NCBI GenBank assembly: GCA_013399875.1 | Contig: VXAZ01002367.1 | Location: 310,001 to 374,000 of the forward strand | DNA: 64,000 bases | From: Gymnorhina tibicen | Taxonomy: Eukaryota > Chordata > Aves > Passeriformes > Artamidae | Direction: 5' to 3' | Shown: one piece after another, positions 1-15,430 of the stretch | Layout of the letters: each line of letters begins with the position of its first letter | Numbering within the stretch: position 1 is the first letter of the stretch | Position numbers and translations under genes: made by a program | The notes under the pieces: generated by a model | Told to the model about the DNA's origin: nothing | The model's database searches: none | What the model saw: the letters and a program-made list of their open reading frames with translations, nothing else

Positions 1-3000
1 AGGTTGTTTATCAGATCAGAGTTAATGAGGGAGAAATCTAATAGAACTATAATATTAAATTTACCACTTTAATGGTATCATCAATGTTCTATAATGTGGG
101 CAATTTACAGAATGTCTGTCAGTGTGATTCTCCAGTGTGGTTAGTTACACAGGAGCAGCACTATTGCATCTCATCAGCTTTTCCCTTCCAGAAACACTGG
201 GCATTTTGCAGAGGATTGCTAAGTGAGATAGCCATCTATATCTTTAAAATGATGGAAAGGCAAAAATGGGAAAGATATTTATGAACATGATGGGACGTTC
301 ACATTCCTGGAAGAACTGTGTCCAGCTCTGCCCCACTGTTGAGTCTAGCCTTCCTACTTCTGCACCGCCATGTAGTGTCCTGCTGGGTTGTCCATGACTC
401 TCTTTCACATCTTGCAACACTTGCTGCTCTCCTCCAAACCTTCCAGATCTGGATTTAGGAGAATTGCTAATAACCTCACTATTCAATTTCATTTTCAGCT
501 CTCTTGTGTTATCCCCCTCTGAACAAAAGAAAACACTAAAAAACTCACACCCTAGAAAAACATGAACAAAGATGGTAGTAAGGGCTCATAAATCAACACT
601 TAAATGAAAAGAGTCAAAATACCCAGTTTCAAGGTTTTGATTACTAATTCAGAAGACCTGTGAGCAGTAGGAGATGGCAATGCTGTGTTTATTAATAGCC
701 ATCTTCTCATGTATTTAAGGAAGAGTTTGCTAAAAGCAGCAGCTTCTTAATGTGGAGTTCGTCCTTCCCTCAGCATCTAGTTCAGCCCCTCAGTTCTGAG
801 GTTTGCCAGTTCAAATCCCTAATACAGCAAAGATCACCTGCACATTTTTAGCATATGACAAATGTCCCATTAAGTAGCTTTAAATTTTGGTACTTGAGTT
901 TCCATGATGGTCTAAGATAAAAAACAAAGTATCATCAGTGTCTCTAAAAAGCCTTTTTATAGGCCTTTCACCAACATCAACTTTTGTTTACTGTTTTTTC
1001 CCCTGGTAAATGAAGTGTTAAACATGAAGTTCAGTGAAAAAGTGCAGGTAGTGAATGAATGATGAAGTATGAAATATAATTCAATAGCAGATGATACTTT
1101 CAAAGGTCTTTGATGAGGTTTTCCTTCATATTCAGCTTGAAAAAGACCATACAAGAAGAACTGCCAGATCACTATTCACCTGATTACTCTGTGATACACA
1201 TCTCATTCTTAAGATACATTAGCCTTTCAAAGAGCCATTTATTAAACATTTCCATTTAAATAAAAATTTTCACAATCCTCAGTGAAACAGATGTATTCTC
1301 TCTTAAATCACTAATTAAGAGCAGTCTGGGACATTACAAAGCCTTTTAAAAGGGATTCAGAGAACTAGTGTCCCCCTTAAATAAATCTGTTCTGGCAATG
1401 ACCCAGCAATCTTGACTTCATAACTCAAAGCTCTAATTATTCAAGAGAAGATTATAAAAAAAGGGTATATCTAGACTGTTAAGACTAATAAGAAAGATTT
1501 ATTTTTCCTTCAATAGGGGCAGAACTACAAATATTTGTTCTATTTTTTCTACCCTCTTATTCACTTGGGGTGGGGGGAAGGAAATCAGTGAAGATGAATT
1601 TACAGAGTTATTCCCAATAAAGGTACTGAATATGACTCTCCCCAAAGAAAACCAGCTAGCAGAATCTAAACAGCTTTATAAATGATTACATGGCTAATCG
1701 CCTCTCTGCTGAAATAAAGGCAAAGAGGATTTAGAGGACAAACACAGCACACTTTATGTGAGGAAGCATGTAATGTTAAAAAAAGGATAACTGTTTGAAG
1801 ATGAAATGTGACAACTCTGCATCCCCATCAAAACCATCAGGAGCTGGCATCTGCCACTGCCCCCCTGGGCTCAGAGACTGTCACGGCAGCAGGACGTGTG
1901 ACTGGGAATCTCACAGGAAACTCCTCTTCTACAATCCCACTGGTTTTGCCTGCGCTGTATTGCAGGTATCACACTGGACCAGAAGAATATCACATAAATG
2001 TGATTTACAGGCGTTGCTTTTTAAATACTGACATCTTTGATGGAAAGCACAGGACTTTTGTAATGGTGAAACCACCAACACGCCCAAGCACAAACATACC
2101 TATAGAGTGACGGATGCTTTCTGGAGGGAGTTAATCCTGAAATACCAAATGCGAAGCCCAAATGCAAATGTGAGTGGAAAAGCAGGTTAAAGAAGAGCTA
2201 CACATTTAATTTTACCTCATTTTAAAACAATCCTTTTGCTTGGAACACTCATTCTCTTGCTTTGTAGCATAATCAATACACTGAAATCCTTGAACAGATG
2301 CATGGTGATAGCTGAAAAGAAATCAAACTGCCTAGAAATCAAAAGCTGTGGCACTGCAGCCATCACAAAAGATCTTATCAGGACCCTAGGACATCATATG
2401 AAAAACCGTGGCAGGACAGAGGCAGTTTTGAAGTAAATAATGTGGGGTAATTCATCTCCACCCCTTCAACCTCCAAACAGCAGTACCTGCTCTCAGGTCT
2501 GATTTACTCTCTGCTCTCCCAGAGACTCTCACCTTGGAAACCTTTATGTTTTAAAACATATGCACAGGCGTTGTTTGCACTACACCTAATATCCACTTGC
2601 AGCTGCTTTGGCATAGCACAAAGCAACCGCGATGAAAAACCTGCAAAATTAAGTACACTGGGGACTAACAAAGAAAACAAAGAAAACTGGCCGTGTAATC
2701 TCTTCCCACACTTCTTACCCAAATCTCCTTTGGCAAGTGGCATGGGAGAGCATATAAAGCTGAGCTCCTCTGCTTTGTACTGTTCTCTGGTGCCTCATGC
2801 AATTCCAACTGGGTGTACAGTGAAATAAAAAAAAAAGCTATTCCTCACAAATGGGGAAGCAGATGGAGCAATATTTGCTACCATAAGCGCTTTTATTTCC
2901 AAAATTAAAAAGCAAAACAAACAAACCCCCAAACAATAGTTTCACTGGCAAAAAATGTGCTATTGATCTGAAAGGACAAACCAGATGGAAAAAAGGTCCT

Positions 3001-6000
3001 GAAGTCTTCTAGATTAAACAAAAATTATTGTCTACAGAAAGGAACTAAATTACAGAAATATTGGCCCTGTTACTCAAAACGGGGTATTTTTCTCTCTTTT
3101 AAAAGTGAAAACACGTCTGGTTCACTAATAAGTGAAAGAATTATATCCTGGAAAACTGCAGGGGACACTGCTGCAATTTGGCACTCCCTGGAACACAGGT
3201 ATAAGGATTTTCTAAAGCCAGTGTTTGTACTCAGAATACAGTCCCTGCTGAAAACACAGGAAAAATTAAATGTGTATACATTAGCCGGCAAGGAAAATAA
3301 ATTATCTTTACATACTGCTGCTATCCATATGTTGCACCCCAGTGATAACGCCACTATTTTAAAAGTATTTCAAACTTTTTCCTAACATAAATCTTGTAAA
3401 ACAATTAATTATTTTTATGTGTCAGAAAAGAGTCTGCTGCTCCTCACCTTATCAGTGTAGGTCTTCAAATGAATATTTAATGGACCCTGCAACTATTTCT
3501 CATTACAAAAGCAGAATTACACCTCTAGGAAGTGAACTTCAATAAAATGTACTTGGATAATAAATACATCTGCAGGTCTGGAAAGCTTTTGAGAATTCAA
3601 GAACATTTGTGTACAAAAACTGATGATTTATTGCCTGGGAAGAAAACCAGTGTGCACTGTCAGTGAGTCTGTTTATCCTTAATAAAAATTAGTAACTAAA
3701 ACTAACTTCGAAATTGTAACTCAAATATCCACACATGTAAAAACACATTCATTTGTAACGTAATGGTCTTTATGCTTCACTTCAGCAATTTTTCCCAGTA
3801 TACTGATACACTTTTATGCTCACTATTCTAAAGAAAAGAACCATCTGTAACCTGGTTTGCATATCCCTTTTATCAATTCATTCTGAAGTTCAGAAATACT
3901 TATGGGGAAACCCAGAGATACAGGACTTTAAAAACTATCCTGGGAAATCACCTAAGTCTGCACATTTGACAGGAGTTTCATCACACCCCAGCCCATTTAG
4001 TCTCTCTAGTCTTCCATTACCTGCAGATGATGGTAGTTATGCACAGAACAGCTTATTCAGCTCCTGGAGAAACTAAACTGCCCTTTGGAAGTTCAATTAT
4101 CCATGAAAATCTTTAATGCAGATAATAAGCTTCAACGTGCAGTCTACAATCACTTCCTGAAGTTTGTCCTAGCAAACTGTGATGTTTTGTTATTCAATAT
4201 TATTGGTTTTGCTTATAAAGGAGACTTTGCCTTTGCACCAGGAGATTGCTTGGAATAAAGTAATTTACTCTCAAATTTCCCACTGAAATGTGAGAGACTT
4301 CAGGCCAGCCAGGTGCCTGGGTGTCGTTGGCTTTTTCTGAGCCTCCTCACAGATCACTCGACACTTACAACTATTGATTTTTATCCATTTCTTTCCCTTT
4401 TGCTCCACGCTCCTCCATAAGACCAACCACAACAGTTGGAGCTGCTGTTCTGTAATTGAGGACAGAGAAACAGATCAAACTCTGGGAAGGTGAGAGAACA
4501 GATAGCAGAAATGAAAGTGGTAAATCTCTAACATTCAGATCTCCAGTCAATTAATCCCAGGACACGTACTTGTTTTGGGGAAGTGAATCAACCATTGAAT
4601 GATGACCTCCTGACATTTTAAAAGCCAATTTTGTGAAGAAAAGGTGAAAAATAAAAAGAAGAATGCCATATAGTATGTAGGCTAGCCACTACACTGTCGC
4701 CTTTTTATCTACCATCAAAAAGACCTTGCACCTTCCAGAGTTTTGCTTCTGAAGACTGCAGCCTGGCAAGGAAAGGAATTGCACAGTACTGAAATAAGAT
4801 TAGCTGTTATTTCAGTCGTGTCTGCACCAGACCTTTACTTTGGCAACTAAAGGTACAGACACCGGACCCACCATAGCTGCCTCTGCATGTCACACAGGAC
4901 TGAAACAAGTGGAGAACCAAATAAATGGAAAAAAACCCCAAAACCAAACAACATGCTGAGATAAGCTTTTATGGAAGTATAATCTTTCTGATTCCTCTTG
5001 ATGCACTTTGAAAAGAAAACTGCTGCCAGGTTGTTGAGTATAAGCAACTAGGACAAATGGCCAGTACTGCATGTTTATGTTAAACAGATACCGTCTGCCA
5101 TCATTTCAAAAAGAGGAAGATTATCCTGTCTGTTCAGTCATCTCTGAATGGTTTGGACACACTGCTGCATTAGTACCTTAAAGTAAGTTGCTATCACATA
5201 TCTTTCTCGAGAAACACTATTGTACAGATATTTCGAGTTAAGGCTGTTTGGAAACACCTATTTAATGGACATACTCTTAGATGAACTTCCAACTAATCAC
5301 AGTTTCCACTAGATGAATCTTCACATACAACAATCCTGTTTGGGAAAGTCCTGCTCCTAGAAACACCCTCTGAAACGTAAAGCCAGAACATCAACACACT
5401 ACATCACTGACTCTCAGCCTCCCCCAAATCTTCTGTGAGCACAGGTGGACTTAAATGTGGCAGAGGGTGCCCCAGCAAGATGCCTCACACAGTTGATAAA
5501 CCAGCCCTCTTGCTCTCAAAGTGTTTGGGCTGGCAAAATTGAGCTGAAATAAGTGAAATCCACTCTAGAAATAAGGTGTGGACCAAGTCTTTGCATCAGT
5601 CAAAGCACTTCTGGTAGAGGTATGACCAAGGAGTAATTGTGGAATTGTTGCCATCTCACAGTATAGTCCAAGCTCAATGGAGCCATTAACTACCCCAAAA
5701 CAGAGCATTATTTCTGGTCATCTTCATTAGGCACATCAAAACACAGGAAAAATGTGGTACATCAAAACAAAAGAAGGAAAAGGGATTGCTAAAGATTGGA
5801 CCAACATATTACTAATCTGGATGATGTATTGATGGATTTTTGTCTAGTTTTGACAATGGAACTACATGCTAAGAATGAAAAAACTAATTCATCTGAACAT
5901 CTATGAGAATAACTTTGCTCAAGTTTTAAAATCCTGATTTTTCTTAAGCAAAAGACAGAAATATTCTGAAGTAAAGGCCCAGTGAAGTTTACAATGAAAT

Positions 6001-9000
6001 GAAAGCCTCAGGAGGAAAGTCAAGGAAATAATCCAGTGGTGGTTCATGTGAAGTAAAAGCTAGTCCAGTGGCTGAACTACACTAACTCTTCCAAAGATTT
6101 GTCCATTGTAGCATGGCTTTATAACTACTTATACACCATCCAAATATATAAATAGGTGCCCTGCCTCTCTTCCTTACTCTGCCTCGGTCCTAGCTTATGC
6201 TACTGCTCAAGTTGTAAACTCAGAGGGGAATGCCTTGGGTCTGTAAATAAACCCGTGGGTTTGGTGTGATAGGAACAGCAGAGAACTCGCGACTCATGAC
6301 AACCAAACTTGGAGACCACCTGGAATCTTGTCACAGCTGTTGTTTACTACAGAACATTGCAGGAAAAAATCAGCTCAGTGGGGAGCTGGGAGCTGAGGGT
6401 ATGAGGACTCTGAGGAAGCGTGCTGGAGAGGCAGATGACACTAAGGAGCAGGGAAAGACTTCAGTTTGCAAAACTATGTGTGTGGTTCACCAACCTATTT
6501 CAACAATACTTCACGTTTGGGTCCATTTCAAGGTCTCATTTCTTTATGATAGTTCCCACATTTAGGGATCAAATCCTCTGATCTCTCACCAAACCATCCT
6601 GTGTCACCCATACAGGCAATGCTCCTATGGCCCCCTTGGGAGCTGACATCATCCCACTCATCCTCAAAGGTTCACCAGAAAATAAATCAAACTCTTGACC
6701 AACTCTCCTAAAGAAAAAATCTAAACGATGCTTAAGCAGTGTGTCATTGACAAAATAATGAGGTTGAGTCAAACTTTCTGCATCTTTCCTCCCTTCTGCT
6801 TGACCTCTGTCTTCTACAAAAGCTGTCACCATGCCTTCACTCAGTTCCAGAGCCAAGCACACAACGAGCACAGGGCTGTGTGGGAAACAGGAACCCCCTG
6901 GATTTTCTCACCACCGGTATCCAACCAGTCAGGGCTGAACCACGTGCTAGTCTCACCAGAATTTCTGGGCAAGAAAAAGGTTAACAGCACCTTTTTCAAT
7001 TTTGCATTTACTAATTATCACTTTATTTAGCCCTTATATTAGTGCAATGAAAAGCAGCTGTCAGGCCAAGCATGCTCAGTCCAAGTGACCTTGTGTTCTT
7101 GTTTCTGTTTACCACATAAGCAGCAGGGAATTCCATTTTCAAAATACAAGGCTTCATAATCCATTAGCACCAGAGATTGGTCCAGGGCTCTGGATTTACT
7201 GGTCACATGTACTAAGGAATAAAAATATGAGCATACAGGCAGATTAATCTCCAGAGCCGTAAAGCATCCCAACCCACCATGCAGCAGTCTCATTCCAAGC
7301 CACATATGAATATTAGCATCATTCTTAAAAGCTACCATTAATACCATCTCCACAGTAAATGAAGCAAAAATTAAATGCTACCTGCCTGACAATTTGGAAA
7401 GTGCAGAGACACACAATAACCAGCACCACTTCTCGGATTTTCCACTTGTTTCACAAATGAAACATAGGTTCTGATGTTCTTATTAATACACCAACAACCC
7501 ACATCTTCCCCAGCTATTTCTAAAAGGCAGGAATCCCTTTCACTGCTCTTAATTTTAAATCAAAAGCAACTCCAAGCAGCTTAGCTCACCATCAAGTTCA
7601 ATAAATCAGATAAAAGAATCAATGGAAAGCATTTCAAAATGTAACCTTGGTAACGCGTAAAATGTTTCCCCAGAACTTACACTCATTTGCTTTATTTGAT
7701 GCTTTAGGAAACGAAATATCACACATACATAGAAGGACATTAGTATCACAACACTGCATCTCCCAAGCCTAACACTGCACATGCGCTCCTGGAAGGCACT
7801 TTTTGCAGTATGCCTTAAAAATCTGCAGCCTGCCAAGTTAGGTGATTGAAAAATAATTGTATTTCACATGGACAAAATGGAAAATGGAAGTGTTCAATAC
7901 GAAACAATAATCCGTATTTATTCTTTATGTCCATGCACAGTACTTTTAACATAATTTGTTTCGTGCTTTTCACTGATAAAATGAGCATAAACTCAATGGT
8001 GTTATAACAGCATCTGCCATTTGAAGAATCAACATTTGTCAGTGTTACCACTCAATTTTAACTGGTCTTACGCAGCCCTCCTGCATGCAACACTTAGACT
8101 GAAAATGACTATTACTGTGTGTACCACTATGTGATATTCGTTGGCAAATACTGATTTTTGAGTTGCAGCATAATTATTCAATATTTATATAAGTCTACCA
8201 GGATAAACAATCTCTGATTCGCAATGAGACAGAAAACTTAAAATTATTTTGCTGCTTATCTCAGTATCCTATAACTAAGATGTTTACTAGTTCTTATTCC
8301 AGCCTGATCTAAAGGGCATACCACTGTTCCCACAGCTCAGCCAAGTTAAGCAAAAAAACCTTTTGCTTAGAAGAGTGTCCCCTGCCACCTGGAGAATGTC
8401 AAAGAGAGGTGCAACAAAGTAGGATCACTCTCCACTCTTTGTATGTCTTCCCAAAATGCTAAGGACAGTCTCATTTTGAGTAATGATTCTGACCTTCTAA
8501 AGATTACCACGCTCCAGACTTCCTAGTTTTTCTTCTGTTGGTTTTTTTGGGTTTTTTTTTGTTGTTGTTGGGGGTTTTCTGTGGGGTTTTTTGTTTGTTT
8601 GTTTTTGGGGTTCTTTTTTGTTTGGTTGGTTTGATTTTTTGAGTGAAAATGAGCATTTCTTTCTCACCTTTGCTAACTCTTGTTGCTTATCTCCTACGTG
8701 AATCAAGGATGATCTTCCAACAGTGGCAGATGCCCGCAACAATGGCACCCAGCCATAAAATGATGTTCAATTCTACAAGTTAAACAAGCATCAGAAATAA
8801 AGTTCTGCTCTGGAAATAAAAATAGAAGCTGCTTTTTTATTCATAGGTTTTAAACCAATAAGCAACATTCACCATTGTGATGTTAACATAGACTATTTCT
8901 AAGGCAAGCAATCACTTCATGGCAGTTTTTTTAGGGTTTTTCTCCACAGTAGGCATCACAAGGCTTGCATCACACCATCAACTGCTCCAAAAAGATAATC

Positions 9001-9180
9001 AAAAAAGCCTAATTCAGAGATGAATCATTTTCCTTTTCAACCCTATCTGCTGTCACACATGGAAGTCTGCCCAAGCTGAAAACAGTCTCCCCCACAGCCA
9101 TGCACACCACCACAGGAAGGCTGCCCCAAAAATAAAGATGAAATTCTACCACATGTAGTCCACCACGTCGACGTTTTGTT
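1..9180 (-). other. MAGI1: MAGI1 intron downstream of the exon (partial)
   Basis: This stretch lies 3' of the exon in the gene's direction, so it is inferred to be the start of the following intron. It is AT-rich unique sequence. I saw no further exon: in particular, nothing encodes the expected next guanylate-kinase segment (TTR, then EGEVPGVDY). Open frames here reach only about 104 codons and show no known motif. Visible local structure is limited to a G-run near 1567-1577, A/C-rich tracts at about 2910-2938 and 4927-4951, and the T/G-rich tract at 8536-8641. Confidence 0.8.
8536..8641 (+). repeat. T/G-rich low-complexity tract
   Basis: About 105 bases made almost only of T and G on the plus strand, with TTG and TTTG units and four runs of three to five G (8549-8551, 8570-8574, 8583-8586, 8607-8610). 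On the MAGI1 sense strand this is an A/C-rich tract. The spacers between G-runs are long (about 18, 8 and 20 bases), so quadruplex formation is possible but not typical. It reads as simple-sequence DNA; the 83-codon open frame across it on the other strand (poly Lys/Pro) is an artefact of composition. Confidence 0.85.
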
Positions 9181-10504
<1,324 letters not shown>

Positions 10505-10630
10505 AGAATCCCTGAATGGTTTGGGTTGGAAGGTACCTCAGAGATCATCTTGTTCCCACCCCCGTGCCATGGGCAGGGATACCTTCCAGTGGAGCAGGTT
10601 GCTCAATGCCCCATCCAGCCTGGCCTTGAA
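10505..10630 (-). mobile_element. CR1 LINE remnant, 3' region
   Basis: The plus strand reads as the reverse complement of the 3' part of an avian CR1 element: TGGTTTGGGTTGGAAGGTAC, then GAGATCATC, then CCATGGGCAGGGATACCTTC, GCAGGTTGCTCAATGCCCCA and CCAGCCTGGCCTTGAA. The element therefore points to the minus strand. The match stops abruptly after the last motif, where CR1 would continue with CACTTCCAGGG. The ATTCTATGATT-type tail is decayed. The family was recognised from memory of avian CR1 sequences; the subfamily is not assigned. Confidence 0.85.
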
Positions 10631-13600
10631 AAGAAGAGGGAAAAGGAAATCCCTTGAGCTTAATATTAATTTCTGGCAGCTGGGAGACCCGGGACAGAAG
10701 TGGGGGGATATCAAATATCTTGCTCTTTTCCATCCCTTTGCCAGGCATCTTATTTATGGCCCCAGCTGGAGCCAAAATGCTGGACTACATGGACCTCAGG
10801 CTGAACCACTGCAGCTATTTCCACAGTCTTTCATCGTTTGCATTATGATTTTTTGGACTGTGAATATGTAACGCAGAGATTGTCTCAATCCATCTGAACA
10901 CTGAACACAGCCTCACAGTTGCAGATTCCTGGCTGGAGCCTCTAGGAATCACTGCAGAGCAAATCAAGAAGAATAATACTGCAATGGAACCTGGGAGGCA
11001 GCAGCAGCACCAGGCAAATGGTGAAATAAGTAAGAGTGCAGATTGTTACATGACCATGGGCAGGATCAAACTTCTGCAGCCCTGCAGCATTTTATCAGAA
11101 ATGTTGGTTTAAAAACAAAACTGAACACAAAAAAATCTGCAGTCTGCAGTACTACGTCAAATTTTAAAAATAACTGTGATTTGTATTTAGATCCTCCTGA
11201 CAGCTTTTCCTTTTAATTAAATCTCTTATTGAAGAAAGGAAGGCTCAGGCAGCAGGCCCAGCTATTAACAGAAGGGAATTTCTTAAAGACCAAGATGCTC
11301 GCTACAGAAATGAAACAACAAAACTGAAATTAAGGGATATGTAATGGGCTCAAAACACTTTCCTGAGCAAGCCCAGCAACACCCCTCACTCCCAGAGTAA
11401 ATTATGAACCCATTTGCTAACAAATGGTCTCCAGTTACTACACCATAAAACTGGTTTCCCACATAGGAGGCACTGGGAGGGTTTGGTAGACTTGTGGGCT
11501 ACAGGTTTTCAATATCAGAGCTGACCTTCGAAACTCCAGATGTTTGATTTCGTACCATGTTGTTTTACTCCAGAGGGAGACTGGGCAAAAAAAAAGAGCA
11601 TCTGCCGAAATAATAAAGTAGTTATTTATCTTTTAACTAAACAGTCTATATTTTTCTTTGCACAAGAAAGAGTAAGGCAAGGTGGTTTTTCATAGCAAAA
11701 AAGGACAAATACCACAAACTGTTTGGGCATAATGCAAGGGCTTATTGCAGGGAAGAAATTAATGCACAAAACTGCATGTATCATGTAAATAAACTTTCTT
11801 CCAAAATACTGTGTGATCCCTGATTCAATGATTTATGTCACAATAATGTCTTGAGGTGAAAAAGCTCTGCTGAGCTAGGACTTGTTTGACCACAGAAAAT
11901 ATGCAATTTAATGATGATATCTGCTTTTAGCTTCCCTCTGTGCCCATTCTATCTAGCATCTCAGTCTATTATGACCCCGCTGGAAAGTTTGGTTATTTGG
12001 TTTATGCAGGAGCTGAGATTTCCCAGCTGAGTCACTGAAGCACTAGTTAAAAAGGCACTTGCAAAAACAGGGGCTACAGCAACACTTACACTCACATAAG
12101 TGTCCCCTCTGGGAGCTCAGAGTGATACTTATTTCTATTACATTTATTTTAGAAGAGAAGGAAGAAGAAGAAAAAAAAGAAGCAGAAAGAAACACAACCC
12201 CCAAAAAGCTTGCTAAGCTACATTCCTGTTGCTAAATTCCAGGAAAGTCTTGGCAGAAATAAATGCTTCTTGTAGCCCTGATGATCTCAGCTCAGCAGTT
12301 GCTGAGGCCACAAGCTGTGGGCATGAGCAGGTTCAGGAACTCCCTCCACTGCATGGCAGAAGAAAATCAGCTAACACAGAAACTAACTCTGTGTAGGAAG
12401 CTGCCAAGGGGATCCAGCCTGGAACATGTTGGATTTTTTACCATTTGAAATGCTTCTCTCCGCTCTGATCTCTTCCAAAAATCTCCCCCGAGCTGAGAGG
12501 GAATGTGTTTGACACTGGTGTTACTTAGCAGGTTCTAGTGCTGCACACAAGTTTATAAACTCTGCTATACTCTTAGTCCAAAATGTATGCACCCATAACC
12601 TCTGAGAACCTCAAAAATATGCCAGTGACATTTCAGCAACCTCCTCTGTGCAAATCTTAACAGCAAAATTCATTCTGATCCTCAGGGGCATCACTGGCTT
12701 TTGCAAACTCCCTCTGAGACCAAGCCTCACGTTTGATGGCTTCCATCCATGCACCAGCCACCACCAGATTAAAAGATGGGCAGGTGCCCAGAACCACCTG
12801 ATTTTATGCAAAAGTCCTCCCCTTTGAAAAATTTAAATCCATGTTGTCGTGCTCAAGAAAATACTTCCTTTAGAGAGGAGCTGTGTTAACCAGAAGTATA
12901 TACTGGCCTTCAAAATACTCCCCCGTTCTCACGGAGACACGGATTTCACATTTACTCTTTTGAGACCCTTTCTTTTCTTCTCTGCTAAAAGCATGTGAAA
13001 AGATCCAACAGTGATAATAGTGGAGGGACAATGCAACCCAGAAACAGCAGTTTCCAAAGCAGAGGACACAGGTCTGAAGATCCCGTGCTCCATTCTTCCT
13101 TTGTCCTGGTCAGGATATGTTGGAAATTGTTTATTTGCACATAGAAAAATCACCTTGTTATTTCTGTAATGAAAATTAGGCTGATACATGTAGCTTTAGA
13201 TCATCAGACACACAAAAACAATGAAAAGCTCACCAAAATTTATAGCTCACAGGTAAGACACATTCAAAGATTTTTTTGGTGCTGTTGCAACAGTTTCCTT
13301 TCTCTTTTTTCTCTGCTGAACAAAATCAGTGCCCTTTTTTAATGTGAAGATACAATCAGAGAACCAGCTTTTCACTGCTTCTCTCCCCTACTCCAAATCT
13401 GAGATGCTTCCATCTTACTTTCTGAATCCTTTGAATGAAACACGGAGCAAAATGGCTAGTTTAATCTATTCTTCTTAATTATTATACTGTATTTTAGAGT
13501 ACATCTATCACCCTCCCCAACCATTACATCATAACAACATTTTAGTAGTAAATAGAAACCCAAGGGGAAACATCTCTCATAGCAAAAAATATATTTACTG

Positions 13601-15388
13601 ACATATGGTTTTCTGAGAAACAATAAACTGTCAGGTTTTTATAGCTCAATGTGTAACTCAGATGGGTCTATGATTAATGAAAAATATTGACTGTTTCTAA
13701 ACACATTGTTTTCAAACCCACAATTCTGTCACACATTTGTCCTCCAACAGCTACCTGATAGAAAGTCACTAAGAAAGCTATGCTTTGAACTATGTTCTGA
13801 CACTTGGTGCTAAAATTCCCAGTTTCTGCAGGAAGAAAGCTGCATGTGGGATCATCTAACACCGACTTTGCTGCGTGAGAACATCACCTCTTTGAGAGCA
13901 CTCCCACCAGCAAGCAGCACCACAGACCTGGGGGCTGAGAGCTTCTTGCCTTATTGCCATGATGGCTTCCAATAGGGAAAGCAGACTGCAGAAATGACCA
14001 AGCAGAATCTGAATTTTTTCCCAAGAAAAAGCTGAGTGTGAACATCGCAAGGCTGCCAGCACCTTCCTGCCAGCTGGTGGATAGTCTATGCCAGCACTGT
14101 GCAATATGTGTATTCTGATGATGTATTTTAAACTCGTGCTTTATGCATTTGGATCATTTTATAGTTTATGTTTATATTAATTACTGCAGCTGTTTGATCC
14201 CATTTCTGTTTGAGATGGTCACAGATAATCCTGATAAACAGCCACACTGACAGAGCCTATAGATGCTCGTGCAAAGATGGGTCAGGGTCAGGCCCGGGAC
14301 ACGCTGGTCCCTGACCTATATTACACTCCGGTAAGCAGATTACACCAGTATATATTTTTTTGCTTTACCCTTCTTTAGGAAGGAACCAATTGCTACATTC
14401 ACGGTGACTGATAGCATCTGAACTGGAAATATCTATTTTCCATTCCTGAATTGCAGCAGAATCCCCCTTCACCTGTCGGGATCTCTGTTTAAAAGTGTCT
14501 TAAGCAGAGGGATTCTCTGTGGGCAAAGACCATTTCAAAACAACAGGGCCATGAAGCAATGAAAGGTTAAAGGCCTCACTAAAGGGATGAAAGTGCAATA
14601 GAGTCATCTGGATTAAGACTCTCTCACCACCCTGATGTCTACATTGAGAGGGAAGGATTCAATTTTTTAAAGACACAAAGATTGCAAGTGCTGGATTTGC
14701 AGTATAAACCCCTGATTGTAATATACTGTCTTTCATCTGAAGATCTCTATCTGAAGTTATTTAACTAATAAGTTATCATGGTTGGCAGGGTTTTATTTCT
14801 GTGCTACAAAATGCAGAACTAAAATTCTAAATGAGGGAAAAACACCCTACAAAAACCAAGCCAAACAAAAAAATCCAAACCCTTCTTGTTATGAGGCATA
14901 AGCAGAAAACCTGCAGTTCATGTTTTCTAGAGCAGCAAGTGGACTTGCAATGCCAGCTGATCAGCCTTACAGGCTGGGGGACTTCACCTGTGCTCCTCTC
15001 TCCAGGGCTCTCCTGCTCTGCCCAGCAGAAGGTACTCAAGACAAACTCGTCTATAATTAGAGCCAGAATAGCCCCCCTTAACTATCAGGTGTGTTAATTA
15101 AGCTGGTTATAAACCTGATTCCCTTAAAAACAACAGCCTATTCTCAAAACAAATGTTAAAATATTAATAATGTAACTCAAGACAACTTCTCAATATGACT
15201 AAAAAGTGGGGTGTAGACAGGGGTCCTGGGAAACAGAAGACAGTTCTTAGAACTTTTCCAACTGCAATGCCAGTGCATCACCACTGTCTCTAACTAATAC
15301 TTGCCATAGATTTTCCTCAAGTCCTGTTGCAACAGTGGCCCTGATACTCACACATATATTCTGTTACTGCTTGGAGAGATTCATATTC

Positions 15389-15430
15389 TATTTCTGGGCA
15401 AATTAATAGATTAATATTTCTGGGCAAATT
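15389..15430 (+). repeat. Partial 26-base tandem duplication
   Basis: The 16-mer TATTTCTGGGCAAATT occurs at 15389-15404 and again at 15415-15430, a period of 26 bases, giving about 1.6 copies. The copies are identical, so the duplication is either recent or conserved. Confidence 0.85.

Noticed and set aside
14279..14316. Inverted repeat GGTCAGGG ... CCCTGACC
   Set aside because: Only eight base pairs with a loop of about 21 bases; common by chance.
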